Source: an uncultured Bacillaceae bacterium
GTDB taxonomy: Bacteria; Bacillota; Bacilli; Bacillales; Cytobacillaceae
Reading direction: 5' to 3'
NCBI GenBank assembly: GCA_937995745.1
Contig: CALKIU010000167.1
Span: 1 to 16,690, forward strand
Length of the DNA stretch: 16,690 bases
Position 1 is the first letter of the stretch; each line of letters opens with the position of its first letter. The translations under genes were made by a program, and so were the position numbers. The notes beneath the pieces are model-generated. The model ran no database searches and had not been told where the DNA came from. It was given only the letters and a program-made list of their open reading frames with translations. Shown here piece after piece: positions 1-6,508 of the stretch.

Positions 1-251
1 TCTGAAGACAAAAGAGATGGACTTACGGCCCGATTTGTCCTCAGTTCCAGGGTCTGAAGACAAAACACTGGAAAAAACATGGGGTTTTGTCCTCAGAATG
101 CCTATCTGAAGACAAATGCGATGGTAATACGGGCCCGTTTGTCCTCAGTTCCGGCGTCTGAAGACAAAATATTTGAAAAATCTGTAACTTTATCTTCAAA
201 ACGCGAATTTAAAGACAAAACCCATAGAAAGATATATGGTTTTTTCCAAAG
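1..251. repeat. Tandem array of 52-bp hairpin-forming units
   Basis: The motif TCTGAAGACAAA begins at 1, 53, 105 and 157, exactly 52 bp apart, with a decayed copy at about 208. Each is followed by TTTGTCCTCAG at 34, 86 and 138, with decayed copies at about 189 and 241. The two motifs are inverted repeats of each other with one mismatch. Read as minus-strand RNA that mismatch becomes a G-U wobble, so an 11-bp stem forms in each of the first three units. The loops alternate: units 1 and 3 share a GATGG...TACGG...CCCG loop, while units 2 and 4 share an A-rich loop, giving a 104-bp higher-order period. Units decay towards the right. The array lies downstream of the minus-strand exporter operon and probably continues past the left window edge. 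Function unknown. Confidence 0.85.
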
Positions 252-371
252 AGTCGTTTTATAAGTCAAACCATATGTTTTCGTTTACTTGCGGCGACAG
301 GCACCCGCAAGCATCCGCCAAACAGCCCTCCGACCGCCTGCCGCTTTTTCCGGCGCCGGACTTTTCCCGGG

Positions 372-409
372 AAATAAAAATTCGACAGATTTTGTACCTG
401 TCGAATTTT
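372..409 (-). terminator. Rho-independent terminator of the marR-ABC exporter operon
   Basis: Perfect 12-bp inverted repeat (AAAATTCGACAG at 377-388, CTGTCGAATTTT at 398-409) with a 9-nt loop. On the minus strand it runs into TTTTTATTT. It starts about 40 bp after the stop codon of the second exporter gene. The A/T-rich arms mean it could also work for plus-strand transcription. Confidence 0.85.
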
Positions 410-448
410 CCGTGTTATTTGGCTCGAATCTATACTCAAACTTGGGAT

Positions 449-2389
449 TTAGACAGCGGTCTTTCCTCCGGCAAATTGGCTGTTGTACAGTTCAGCGTAA
501 AAGCCGTTCTTACGGAGGAGTTCCCGGTGCGTACCCTGTTCCACAATTCTTCCTTCATTCATGACGAGGATTAAGTCGGCATCCCGAATCGTCGAAAGGC
601 GGTGGGCAATGACAAAACTCGTCCGCCCTTTCATCAGCCGGGCCATTCCTTTTTGAATGGCCATTTCCGTGCGCGTATCAACGCTGGATGTGGCCTCATC
701 CAAAATCATAATCGGCGGGTCGGCCAAGATGGCCCTGGCAATGGTGAGCAGCTGCTTCTGCCCTTGGGAAATATTTGAAGCATTTTCATTGAGCACTGTC
801 TCATACCCGTCCGGCAAAGTGCGGATAAAATGGTCGGCATTGGCCAATCGTGCCGCCCGGCAGATTTCTTCATCAGTGGCATCTTTTTTTCCGTAGGCCA
901 AGTTTTCTTTGATTGTTCCGTTAAACAGCCATGTATCCTGCAAAACCATCCCGAAATTTTTGCGGAGTTCGCTTCGGGGCATATCCCTGATGTCCACCCC
1001 GTCAATGTAAATGGCGCCGCCTTTGACGTCATAAAACCGCATCAGCAGGTTGATAAGGGTCGTTTTTCCCGCGCCGGTCGGTCCGACAATGGCCACCGTT
1101 TGTCCCGGCTTCACTTCAAGATTCAAATTTTTAATCAACAGTTTATCTCCGTAGCCGAAATCGACATTTTTAAAAGACACCGCTCCTCTCACCCGGGCAG
1201 GGGCCGAAACGGCGCCGCTTTTCGGTTCTTCTTCCTCGTCAAGAAGTTCAAATACCCTTTCCGCAGCGGCAATCGTCGCTTGAATAATATTGGCAATGTT
1301 CGCCGTTTGTGACACAGGATGGGTAAACTGTTTCGTATACGTAATGAACGCCTGAATGTCCCCGATCGTAATCCAGCGTTGGGTGACGAAGATGCCCCCG
1401 ATGACGGCAATCAGCACATAGCCGAGATTACCGATAAAGATCATCACCGGCATGATGATCCCGGACACGAAATGGGCTTTCCATCCGGCTTCATACAACC
1501 GCTCATTGACCTCGTTGAATTTGGCAATCGCCTTTTTTTCATGGCCGAATGCCTTGACAATTTGGTGCCCCGTATACATTTCCTCAATATGCCCGTTCAG
1601 TTCTCCGAGCGTGCGCTGCTGAACGGAAAAATATTTTTGCGACCGCCGCAAAATCGGCCGGATCACATACATCGACGCCGGCAAAGTTAAAACAGCAATG
1701 ATCGTCAATATCGGACTGATGACAAGCATCATAATCACAATCCCGACAATCGTCACAAAAGCGGTAATAAACTGGGTCAAACTTTGCTGCAAAGTGGTAC
1801 CGATCGTGTCGATGTCATTCGTCACCCGGCTGAGCGTATCCCCGTGGGCATGGCTGTCGAAATATTTGAGGGGCAGTTTCTCCAGCTTTTTGTTCACATC
1901 TTCGCGAAGATCATACACCGTCTTTTGCGCCACGCCGGCCATGACAAACTGCTGGATGAAATTGAACAAACTGCTGAAAATATACAAACCGGCAAGCACA
2001 AGGAGAATTTGCCCGACTTTGGCAAAATCCACGCCGGCTCCGGGTAGACCCTGATATTTGCCGTAAAACCCTTCAAAAATTTCCGTCACGGCCATTCCCA
2101 TGACCATCGGACCGGCAATGGAAAAAACGGTGCTGAAAATGGCGGCAAAAAAGGTGACAACCAGCCGCCACCTCCGCGGCCGCAAATATTGCAAGAGCCG
2201 TCTCAATGTGCCTCTGAAATCTTTCGGTTTTTCCCCGGCGATCAAATGGGCTCCATGCGGTCCGGGTCCGCCCCTGAACCTCCGTCCGGGACGGTGGACC
2301 GGGCGCAGGTGCTTTCCGGATGCCGGACCCGCGGGCATATTCTCCCGGAGATGTTCCTGTCCGCCGTTTACATGCTGTTCTCCGCTCAT
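449..2389 (-). CDS. ABC exporter half-transporter, catalytic-ATPase subunit of a heterodimer
   Basis: A 646-residue fused membrane-plus-ATPase ABC protein. Residues 1-55 are a Gly/Pro/His/Arg-rich cytosolic tail. The six-helix exporter domain covers about 70-370 and the nucleotide-binding domain about 400-640. Walker A is GPTGAGKTT (436-444), Walker B is MILDE with catalytic Glu565, and the switch histidine is His596; all are canonical. The signature motif is ISQGQ (540-544) rather than LSGGQ. This pattern is known for the second subunit of heterodimeric exporters (TM288, LmrD, EfrD types). The start overlaps the stop of the upstream half-transporter by 4 bp (ATGA), with GAGGAG upstream, so the two are translationally coupled and presumably pair one to one. 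Likely role: drug or lipid export at the cytoplasmic membrane. The substrate cannot be read from the sequence. It resembles B. subtilis YfiC, but I do not assign that name. Confidence 0.93.
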   Translation of the reverse strand: MSGEQHVNGGQEHLRENMPAGPASGKHLRPVHRPGRRFRGGPGPHGAHLIAGEKPKDFRGTLRRLLQYLRPRRWRLVVTFFAAIFSTVFSIAGPMVMGMAVTEIFEGFYGKYQGLPGAGVDFAKVGQILLVLAGLYIFSSLFNFIQQFVMAGVAQKTVYDLREDVNKKLEKLPLKYFDSHAHGDTLSRVTNDIDTIGTTLQQSLTQFITAFVTIVGIVIMMLVISPILTIIAVLTLPASMYVIRPILRRSQKYFSVQQRTLGELNGHIEEMYTGHQIVKAFGHEKKAIAKFNEVNERLYEAGWKAHFVSGIIMPVMIFIGNLGYVLIAVIGGIFVTQRWITIGDIQAFITYTKQFTHPVSQTANIANIIQATIAAAERVFELLDEEEEPKSGAVSAPARVRGAVSFKNVDFGYGDKLLIKNLNLEVKPGQTVAIVGPTGAGKTTLINLLMRFYDVKGGAIYIDGVDIRDMPRSELRKNFGMVLQDTWLFNGTIKENLAYGKKDATDEEICRAARLANADHFIRTLPDGYETVLNENASNISQGQKQLLTIARAILADPPIMILDEATSSVDTRTEMAIQKGMARLMKGRTSFVIAHRLSTIRDADLILVMNEGRIVEQGTHRELLRKNGFYAELYNSQFAGGKTAV

Positions 2390-4110
2390 GATGCATTCTC
2401 CTCTGCCATCTGTGATTTGACTATTTCCCGGTAAATATCATTTGACTCCAGCAGTTCCCGGTGCGTTCCTATTCCGGCGATGCGCCCCTTATCCAGGACA
2501 ACAATTTGATCGGCATCGATAACGGTGCTGACCCGCTGGGCGACGATGATGACCGCCTTATCCTTTGTCTCCTTTTTCAAAGCGGCGCGGAGCTTGGCAT
2601 CCGTTTTAAAATCGAGGGCGGAAAAACTGTCGTCAAAAATGTACACATCCGGCCGGCGAACGAGGGCGCGCGCAATCGATAAACGCTGTTTCTGGCCTCC
2701 GGAAAGATTCGTTCCCCCCTGCTCGATAAAAGTGTCATAGCCGTCTTTCATCTTTTCAATGAATTCAGCGGCCTGGGCGATTTCGGCCGCATGCCTGACC
2801 TCCTCATCGGTGGCGTCTTCCTTGCCGAAACGGATATTTTCGGCGACCGTACCGGAAAAGAGAACCGCTTTTTGCGGCACATAGCCGATTCGTTGCCGCA
2901 CCTCTTCCGCCGGCATCCGGCGGATATCGACGCCGTTCAGGCGAATCGTTCCTTCCGTGGCGTCGTAAAACCGGGGAATCAAATTGACGAGCGTCGATTT
3001 GCCGCTTCCCGTGCCGCCGATGATCGCCAACGTCTCTCCGGGCCCGACTTTAAAACTGATATCGGAAAGCACCGGCTCTTCCGCCCCCGGATACTTGAAC
3101 GAAACCCGGTCGAATTCGAGCGTGCCCTGTTCTTTGTCCGCTTTTTCCGTTCCTTCGTCGGCAATCGCCGGCACCGTGGCAAGCACTTCGTTAATCCGCC
3201 GCGCCGACACGGCCGCGCGGGGAATCATCACAAACATCATCGACGCCATCAAAAGAGCAAACATGATGAGCATCACATATTGGATAAAGGCCATTAAATC
3301 ACCGATTTGCAAGTGCCCGCCGTTAATGCGGATGCCTCCGATCCAAATGACAGCCACAACGGTCAAGTTCATAATCAGCATCATAAACGGCATCGCAAAA
3401 GCCATCAGCCGGTTCACCTTGATGGAAATGTCCGTCAGTTCGCTGTTCGCCGTTTCCAAACGGGTCTGTTCATCTTTTTCCCTGTTAAAAGCGCGAATCA
3501 CGCGGACCCCTGTCAAATTTTCCCTCAGCACAAGGTTGAGGCGGTCCACTTTCTTTTGCACTTTCTGAAACAACGGCATTCCTTTCGAAAACATGATGGC
3601 CAGAAATATGAGCAAAACGGGCATGGCCAGCAAAATGACAAGCGTCAACTGCGGATCCTTGGAAACGGCCATGATGATTCCGCCGACAAGCATCAAAGGG
3701 GCGCTTAACACCATGCGCATCCCCATCATCACAACCCGCTGAATCTGCATAATATCATTCGTCGTCCGCGTAATAAGCGAGGCCGTGCCGAACTTGTCAA
3801 ACTCCTGCAAAGAAAAACCTTCAACGTGATGAAAAATCTGCCGGCGCAAATCCCGCCCCAATCCCATCGCCGTCCTGGCGGAAAAATAGCTGGCTCCAAC
3901 GGCCGCCAGCGCCCCGAAAGCCGTCACCAAAAGCATGACGGCGCCCGTTTTTAAAACGTACGGAATATTGCCGACCACGACACCGTTGTCAATGATATCG
4001 GCCATCAGCGTCGGCAAAAACAAATCGGCCATCGATTGCAGAAAAATGAGAGCGAAAACGGCCGCCACCGTCCATTTGTAAACTGACAGATTTTTCAACA
4101 CCTTCAACAT
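2386..4110 (-). CDS. ABC exporter half-transporter, degenerate-site subunit of a heterodimer
   Basis: A 574-residue ABC exporter half. The six-helix transmembrane domain covers about 10-300 and the nucleotide-binding domain about 330-570. Walker A is GGTGSGKST (365-373) and the signature is a canonical LSGGQ (469-473). Two catalytic residues are replaced: the glutamate after Walker B is Asp494 (IFDD), and the switch histidine is Gln525 (VAQR). The same two substitutions are known in TM287-type subunits, where they create one ATP site that binds but hardly hydrolyses ATP. Its LSGGQ should complete the active site of the partner encoded next, whose own signature is degenerate, so the two genes complement each other. 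The ATG overlaps the marR stop by 7 bp and is preceded by AAGGAGA. Third partners are not seen. Similar to YfiB-type proteins; substrate unknown. Confidence 0.93.
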   Translation of the reverse strand: MLKVLKNLSVYKWTVAAVFALIFLQSMADLFLPTLMADIIDNGVVVGNIPYVLKTGAVMLLVTAFGALAAVGASYFSARTAMGLGRDLRRQIFHHVEGFSLQEFDKFGTASLITRTTNDIMQIQRVVMMGMRMVLSAPLMLVGGIIMAVSKDPQLTLVILLAMPVLLIFLAIMFSKGMPLFQKVQKKVDRLNLVLRENLTGVRVIRAFNREKDEQTRLETANSELTDISIKVNRLMAFAMPFMMLIMNLTVVAVIWIGGIRINGGHLQIGDLMAFIQYVMLIMFALLMASMMFVMIPRAAVSARRINEVLATVPAIADEGTEKADKEQGTLEFDRVSFKYPGAEEPVLSDISFKVGPGETLAIIGGTGSGKSTLVNLIPRFYDATEGTIRLNGVDIRRMPAEEVRQRIGYVPQKAVLFSGTVAENIRFGKEDATDEEVRHAAEIAQAAEFIEKMKDGYDTFIEQGGTNLSGGQKQRLSIARALVRRPDVYIFDDSFSALDFKTDAKLRAALKKETKDKAVIIVAQRVSTVIDADQIVVLDKGRIAGIGTHRELLESNDIYREIVKSQMAEENAS

Positions 4111-4637
4111 CGGCTTTTGTCTCCTTGTTCCTGTTCTAATGCTTCCGCAATCACCTGATGGGCCTCAAGCAGCAGCCGGTACTGCCGGTCGGAGAGGGCT
4201 TGGCAGGCTTTTGCAAAAAAAGAAGCCACACTGCCCTCCTGCCTGAGCAATTCCCCGAAGAACGCCTCGCCCTCTTTGCTGAGCGCAAGCTCCGACTCCC
4301 TGCGGTTTCCCTCCACCGGCCGGCGCAGGAGATACCCGGCTTTCACCAGCCCGTCGACCGCCTGGGACAACGTGCTTTTCGGAATGAATGTCCGTTCCCC
4401 GATCATCTTTTGCGTCATTTTTTTGCGGGGAGCGATCATCATTAACACGACAAACTGCGGAAACGACAGGCCGTTCTTGACGGCCGTCCTTCGCGCCAGG
4501 CGGGCCAAATTCCTATGGATGCGAAAAAATGAATGCAAGAGCCGCACGTCGCGGGGCAATTCAGAGTGTTCCACCATCATCACCTGTCCTGTCCGTCCAT
4601 GTGCCTGAATAGGCTTCACGGATTTATTTTGAATCAT
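4104..4637 (-). CDS. MarR-family transcriptional regulator, probable repressor of the exporter genes
   Basis: A winged-helix protein of up to 177 residues. The sequence from about residue 33 onward (HSFFRIHRNLARLARR, then SFPQFVVLMMIAP and the helix-turn-helix MTQKMIGERTFIPKSTLSQAVDGL) is typical of MarR. The wing follows (YLLRRPVEGNRRESELALS), with a C-terminal dimerisation helix. It is the first gene of the exporter operon and overlaps the next gene by 7 bp, the usual arrangement for a local repressor of a drug exporter. The start is uncertain. The ATG at 4637 has no clear ribosome site, whereas AGGTGA sits just before a cluster of in-frame starts at 4572-4580 (ATG ATG GTG), which would give about 157 residues, closer to family length. 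The ligand is unknown. Confidence 0.9.
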   Translation of the reverse strand: MIQNKSVKPIQAHGRTGQVMMVEHSELPRDVRLLHSFFRIHRNLARLARRTAVKNGLSFPQFVVLMMIAPRKKMTQKMIGERTFIPKSTLSQAVDGLVKAGYLLRRPVEGNRRESELALSKEGEAFFGELLRQEGSVASFFAKACQALSDRQYRLLLEAHQVIAEALEQEQGDKSRC

Positions 4638-4645
4638 TGTTCATT

Positions 4646-4666
4646 TTCGAACCGTTTTATTCCGAA
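4646..4666 (-). promoter_or_regulatory. Possible MarR operator at the exporter promoter
   Basis: An imperfect 21-bp palindrome with half-sites TTCGGAA and GGTTCGAA sits at or just after the predicted transcription start of the marR operon. Its position suits autorepression, and MarR proteins bind palindromes of this size. Half-site symmetry is only partial, so this is a candidate. Confidence 0.35.
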
Positions 4667-4675
4667 CTATTCAAG

Positions 4676-4703
4676 AGTAAACTTTTTCCCGCGGCATTGT
4701 CAA
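4676..4703 (-). promoter_or_regulatory. Sigma-A promoter for the marR-ABC operon
   Basis: On the minus strand, a perfect -35 TTGACA (4698-4703) is followed by a 16-bp spacer and -10 TTTACT (4676-4681; 4 of 6 consensus bases). Transcription would start near 4669, about 32 nt before the first ATG. It lies between the pdu operon terminator and marR, so the exporter unit is separate from pdu. Confidence 0.65.
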
Positions 4704-4740
4704 GAAATCGGCCCCGCTCCCCAACCGCTTTCCGGCAACA

Positions 4741-4773
4741 CAAAAACCTCTGCCGCATCCGTACAGCAGAGGT
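4741..4773 (-). terminator. Rho-independent terminator at the end of the pdu operon
   Basis: Arms ACCTCTGC (4746-4753) and GCAGAGGT (4766-4773) make an 8-bp stem with a 12-nt loop, followed on the minus strand by TTTTTG. It lies about 170 nt after the alcohol dehydrogenase stop and just before the marR promoter. Confidence 0.75.
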
Positions 4774-4795
4774 GAAAGCATCTTGAAAGAATCCG

Positions 4796-4936
4796 GGCGA
4801 AACCCGCCCAGCATGATTATGCCCGGTCGCCATTGCAAAAATTCAAAAATGTAATTGGAACAGGGGCCGCCCCGCCATTTTCAAATGCGGCAGGCCCCCT
4901 TAAAGTGATGGCCCGCTGAAACACCGGGCGCGGGCC
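4796..4936 (-). other. Series of GC-rich hairpins in the pdu 3' untranslated region
   Basis: Between the last pdu gene and its U-tract terminator lie three more inverted repeats. These are GGCCCGC/GCGGGCC (4910-4916 with 4930-4936), a long stem with arms AGGGGCC and GGCCCCCT enclosing a CCGC...GCGG stem (4862-4899), and GGGCG/CGCCC near 4796-4810. The last can alternatively pair with a CCGGGC just upstream on the minus strand, giving two mutually exclusive folds. None has a good U-run, so they look more like RNA-stabilising or processing structures than terminators. No gene is seen in 4774-4942. Confidence 0.55.
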
Positions 4937-4942
4937 TTACAT

Positions 4943-6091
4943 TTATTGATCCCCTTCATACACCCAATTGAGAAGATGGGTGAAATCAATGGGGCGGACT
5001 TCTTTCGGATTTCCGGCCGTGCAAACGTCTTCCCGGGCGCTTTTTATAATAAAGGACATGCAATCGTCCAGTTCCTTCCTGTCTACACCGGCAGCGGCAA
5101 GGGTTTCCGGAATGTCCAACACTTTTTGCAAGTATTTGACGGCGGCGACGAGACTGATGACCCCTTCTTCCGTTGACGAACAAGGCAAGCCGAGCATTTT
5201 GGCGATGCTGGCATATTTTTTCGCCGCCGGGGAAATCGCCGCTGTGCCGTCGCATAACCCGGCATTAAATTGGATGACATAAGGAAGGAGAATGGCATTG
5301 GCCCGGCCGTGCGACAGCCCGAACAAGGCGCCGAGCGCATGGGCGAGGCTGTGATTGATGCCGAGACCCGAATTATTGAACGCGATTCCCGCCATGCATG
5401 AGGCAAGATGCATCTGGCCCCTCGCTTCCATATCGCCGCCAAAACGGTACACCCTCGGCAAATAGGTAAATACGGCCTGAATCGCTTTTTCTGCATACAT
5501 ATCGGTGAATTCGTTCGCATCGCGGGTAACATAAGCTTCGATGGCATGGGTGAGGACATCCATGCCCGTATCGGCCGTCACCGTCGGAGGAACGGTTTTC
5601 GTGAGCTCCTCGTCCAAAATGGCGATATCCGGCATCATCCTTTCATCAGTGAAAGGAATTTTTATGTTTCTTTCCGTGTCCGTCACGACAGAATAAGAAG
5701 TAACTTCCGAACCGGTGCCGCTTGTCGTCGGAACGGCAATAAACAACGGACGTTTGAACGGAATTTGTTTGCTGATTTCATCAGACAAATACAAAATCGC
5801 TTTGGCCGCATCAATCGGGGAACCGCCGCCCACGGCGATCATGACATCCGGCCCGTCATCCAAGAAGATGGCCAGCGCCTTTTTCACCGTGTCAAGAGAC
5901 GGGTTCGGTTCCACCTCGTCAAAAATGGTGCAAACGGTGTGGGGGACGTAGCTTTTGATTTTGTCCGCCACACCGAGTTTCACCATCATTTTATCCGTAA
6001 CGATGCAAACCCTGTTTACATCGAGAGTGCTCAAAAACGCCAATGAATTTCTTCCGTAATAAATTTTCGGTTTTACAAAAAATGTCTTCAT
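4943..6091 (-). CDS. pduQ: Iron-containing 1-propanol dehydrogenase, PduQ type
   Basis: A 382-residue group III (iron-activated) alcohol dehydrogenase. It would reduce propionaldehyde to 1-propanol with NADH and so return NAD+ to PduP inside the microcompartment. The NAD-binding motif GGGSPIDAAKAI is at 88-99. The metal ligands match the family: Asp178 and His182 (DVLTH), His247 (NHSLAH) and His261 (SHGRAN). The start chosen is the ATG at 6091, preceded by GGAGGGC at good spacing; an upstream in-frame extension of 28 codons has no ribosome site and is unlike the family. It is the last gene of the cluster, as in the Listeria pdu locus, but is separated from pduP by about 420 bp with its own candidate promoter. 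S. enterica PduQ is about 370 residues. Assignment to PduQ rather than another iron ADH rests on context. Confidence 0.9.
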   Translation of the reverse strand: MKTFFVKPKIYYGRNSLAFLSTLDVNRVCIVTDKMMVKLGVADKIKSYVPHTVCTIFDEVEPNPSLDTVKKALAIFLDDGPDVMIAVGGGSPIDAAKAILYLSDEISKQIPFKRPLFIAVPTTSGTGSEVTSYSVVTDTERNIKIPFTDERMMPDIAILDEELTKTVPPTVTADTGMDVLTHAIEAYVTRDANEFTDMYAEKAIQAVFTYLPRVYRFGGDMEARGQMHLASCMAGIAFNNSGLGINHSLAHALGALFGLSHGRANAILLPYVIQFNAGLCDGTAAISPAAKKYASIAKMLGLPCSSTEEGVISLVAAVKYLQKVLDIPETLAAAGVDRKELDDCMSFIIKSAREDVCTAGNPKEVRPIDFTHLLNWVYEGDQ

Positions 6092-6120
6092 GTTGTGCCC
6101 TCCGATTGGTTTGTTTTCTT

Positions 6121-6185
6121 CCGGCTGCCGCAACGGAGCGCTTTCCCCGTTGCAATCATGACCGGAGGCAAACACGTTCAGCCGG
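6121..6185 (-). promoter_or_regulatory. Structured leader upstream of pduQ
   Basis: In minus-strand RNA, CCGGCTG (6179-6185) can pair with CAGCCGG (6121-6127), enclosing an inner stem GCAACGG/CCGTTGC (6147-6153 with 6130-6136; 7 bp, 10-nt loop). The fold ends about 29 nt before the pduQ ATG. The inner loop holds GAAAGCGCT, the core of a CcpA cre site, but the flanks match the cre consensus poorly. Whether this is a regulatory leader or only a stabilising structure is unknown. Confidence 0.45.
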
Positions 6186-6201
6186 CAACGAATAATGGAT
6201 A

Positions 6202-6230
6202 ATCATAACGATTCACTTACATTCTCGCAA
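6202..6230 (-). promoter_or_regulatory. Candidate sigma-A promoter for pduQ
   Basis: On the minus strand, TTGCGA (6225-6230) lies 17 bp from TATGAT (6202-6207; 5 of 6 consensus bases). Transcription would start near 6195 and give a leader of about 104 nt that includes the predicted stem-loop. The -35 matches only 4 of 6. The rest of the pduP-pduQ gap (6231-6463) holds only GC-rich DNA with an imperfect inverted repeat at 6380-6405, and no gene I can support. Confidence 0.45.
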
Positions 6231-6463
6231 AACAGCCGTTCTTGAAGGCATAAGACTGTTTCATCAACTTTCGTCAAAGCGTTCTTCCCGGCCTTGCTCC
6301 GCTCCCTTTCATTTAAAAAAACCATTGCCCCATATGCCCATGATACCGCGGCTTTTCCCGGTCCCGCGCCGGAGCCCCGGCCGCCCGGCCATTCTTCCGG
6401 GCCGCGTCGCAACATCCCGGGCCGTGGTTTCACATCGTTCAGCCGCTGCGAAAAATGAGGCAA

Positions 6464-6503
6464 CCGGGAAGAAACTGCAACATTTCCCCAGTTTCCTTCC
6501 CGG
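6464..6503 (-). terminator. Strong hairpin directly after pduP (weak terminator or 3'-end stabiliser)
   Basis: Arms at 6464-6477 and 6489-6503 pair over 14 bp with a single bulged base (CCGGGAAG(G)AAACTG with CAGTTTCTTCCCGG) around an 11-nt loop. It begins 5 nt after the pduP stop. The sequence after the stem on the minus strand is TTGCCTCATTTTT, so the U-run is displaced. It may cause partial termination or protect the upstream message, lowering pduQ relative to the rest. Confidence 0.6.
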
Positions 6504-6508
6504 AAAGC

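Noticed and set aside
1..251. CRISPR array
   Set aside because: Taken as right arm plus linker plus left arm, the units are about 31 nt with about 20-nt spacers. However, the centre of each supposed repeat differs, the spacers of units 1 and 3 resemble each other, and no cas genes are present. A tandem hairpin array fits better.
288..311. Second terminator after the exporter operon
   Set aside because: CTTGCGG/CCGCAAG can form a 7-bp stem but has no U-run on either strand.
6132..6151. CcpA cre site upstream of pduQ
   Set aside because: GAAAGCGCT matches the core, but the outer positions of the consensus fail at about four places. Kept only as a remark in the leader entry.
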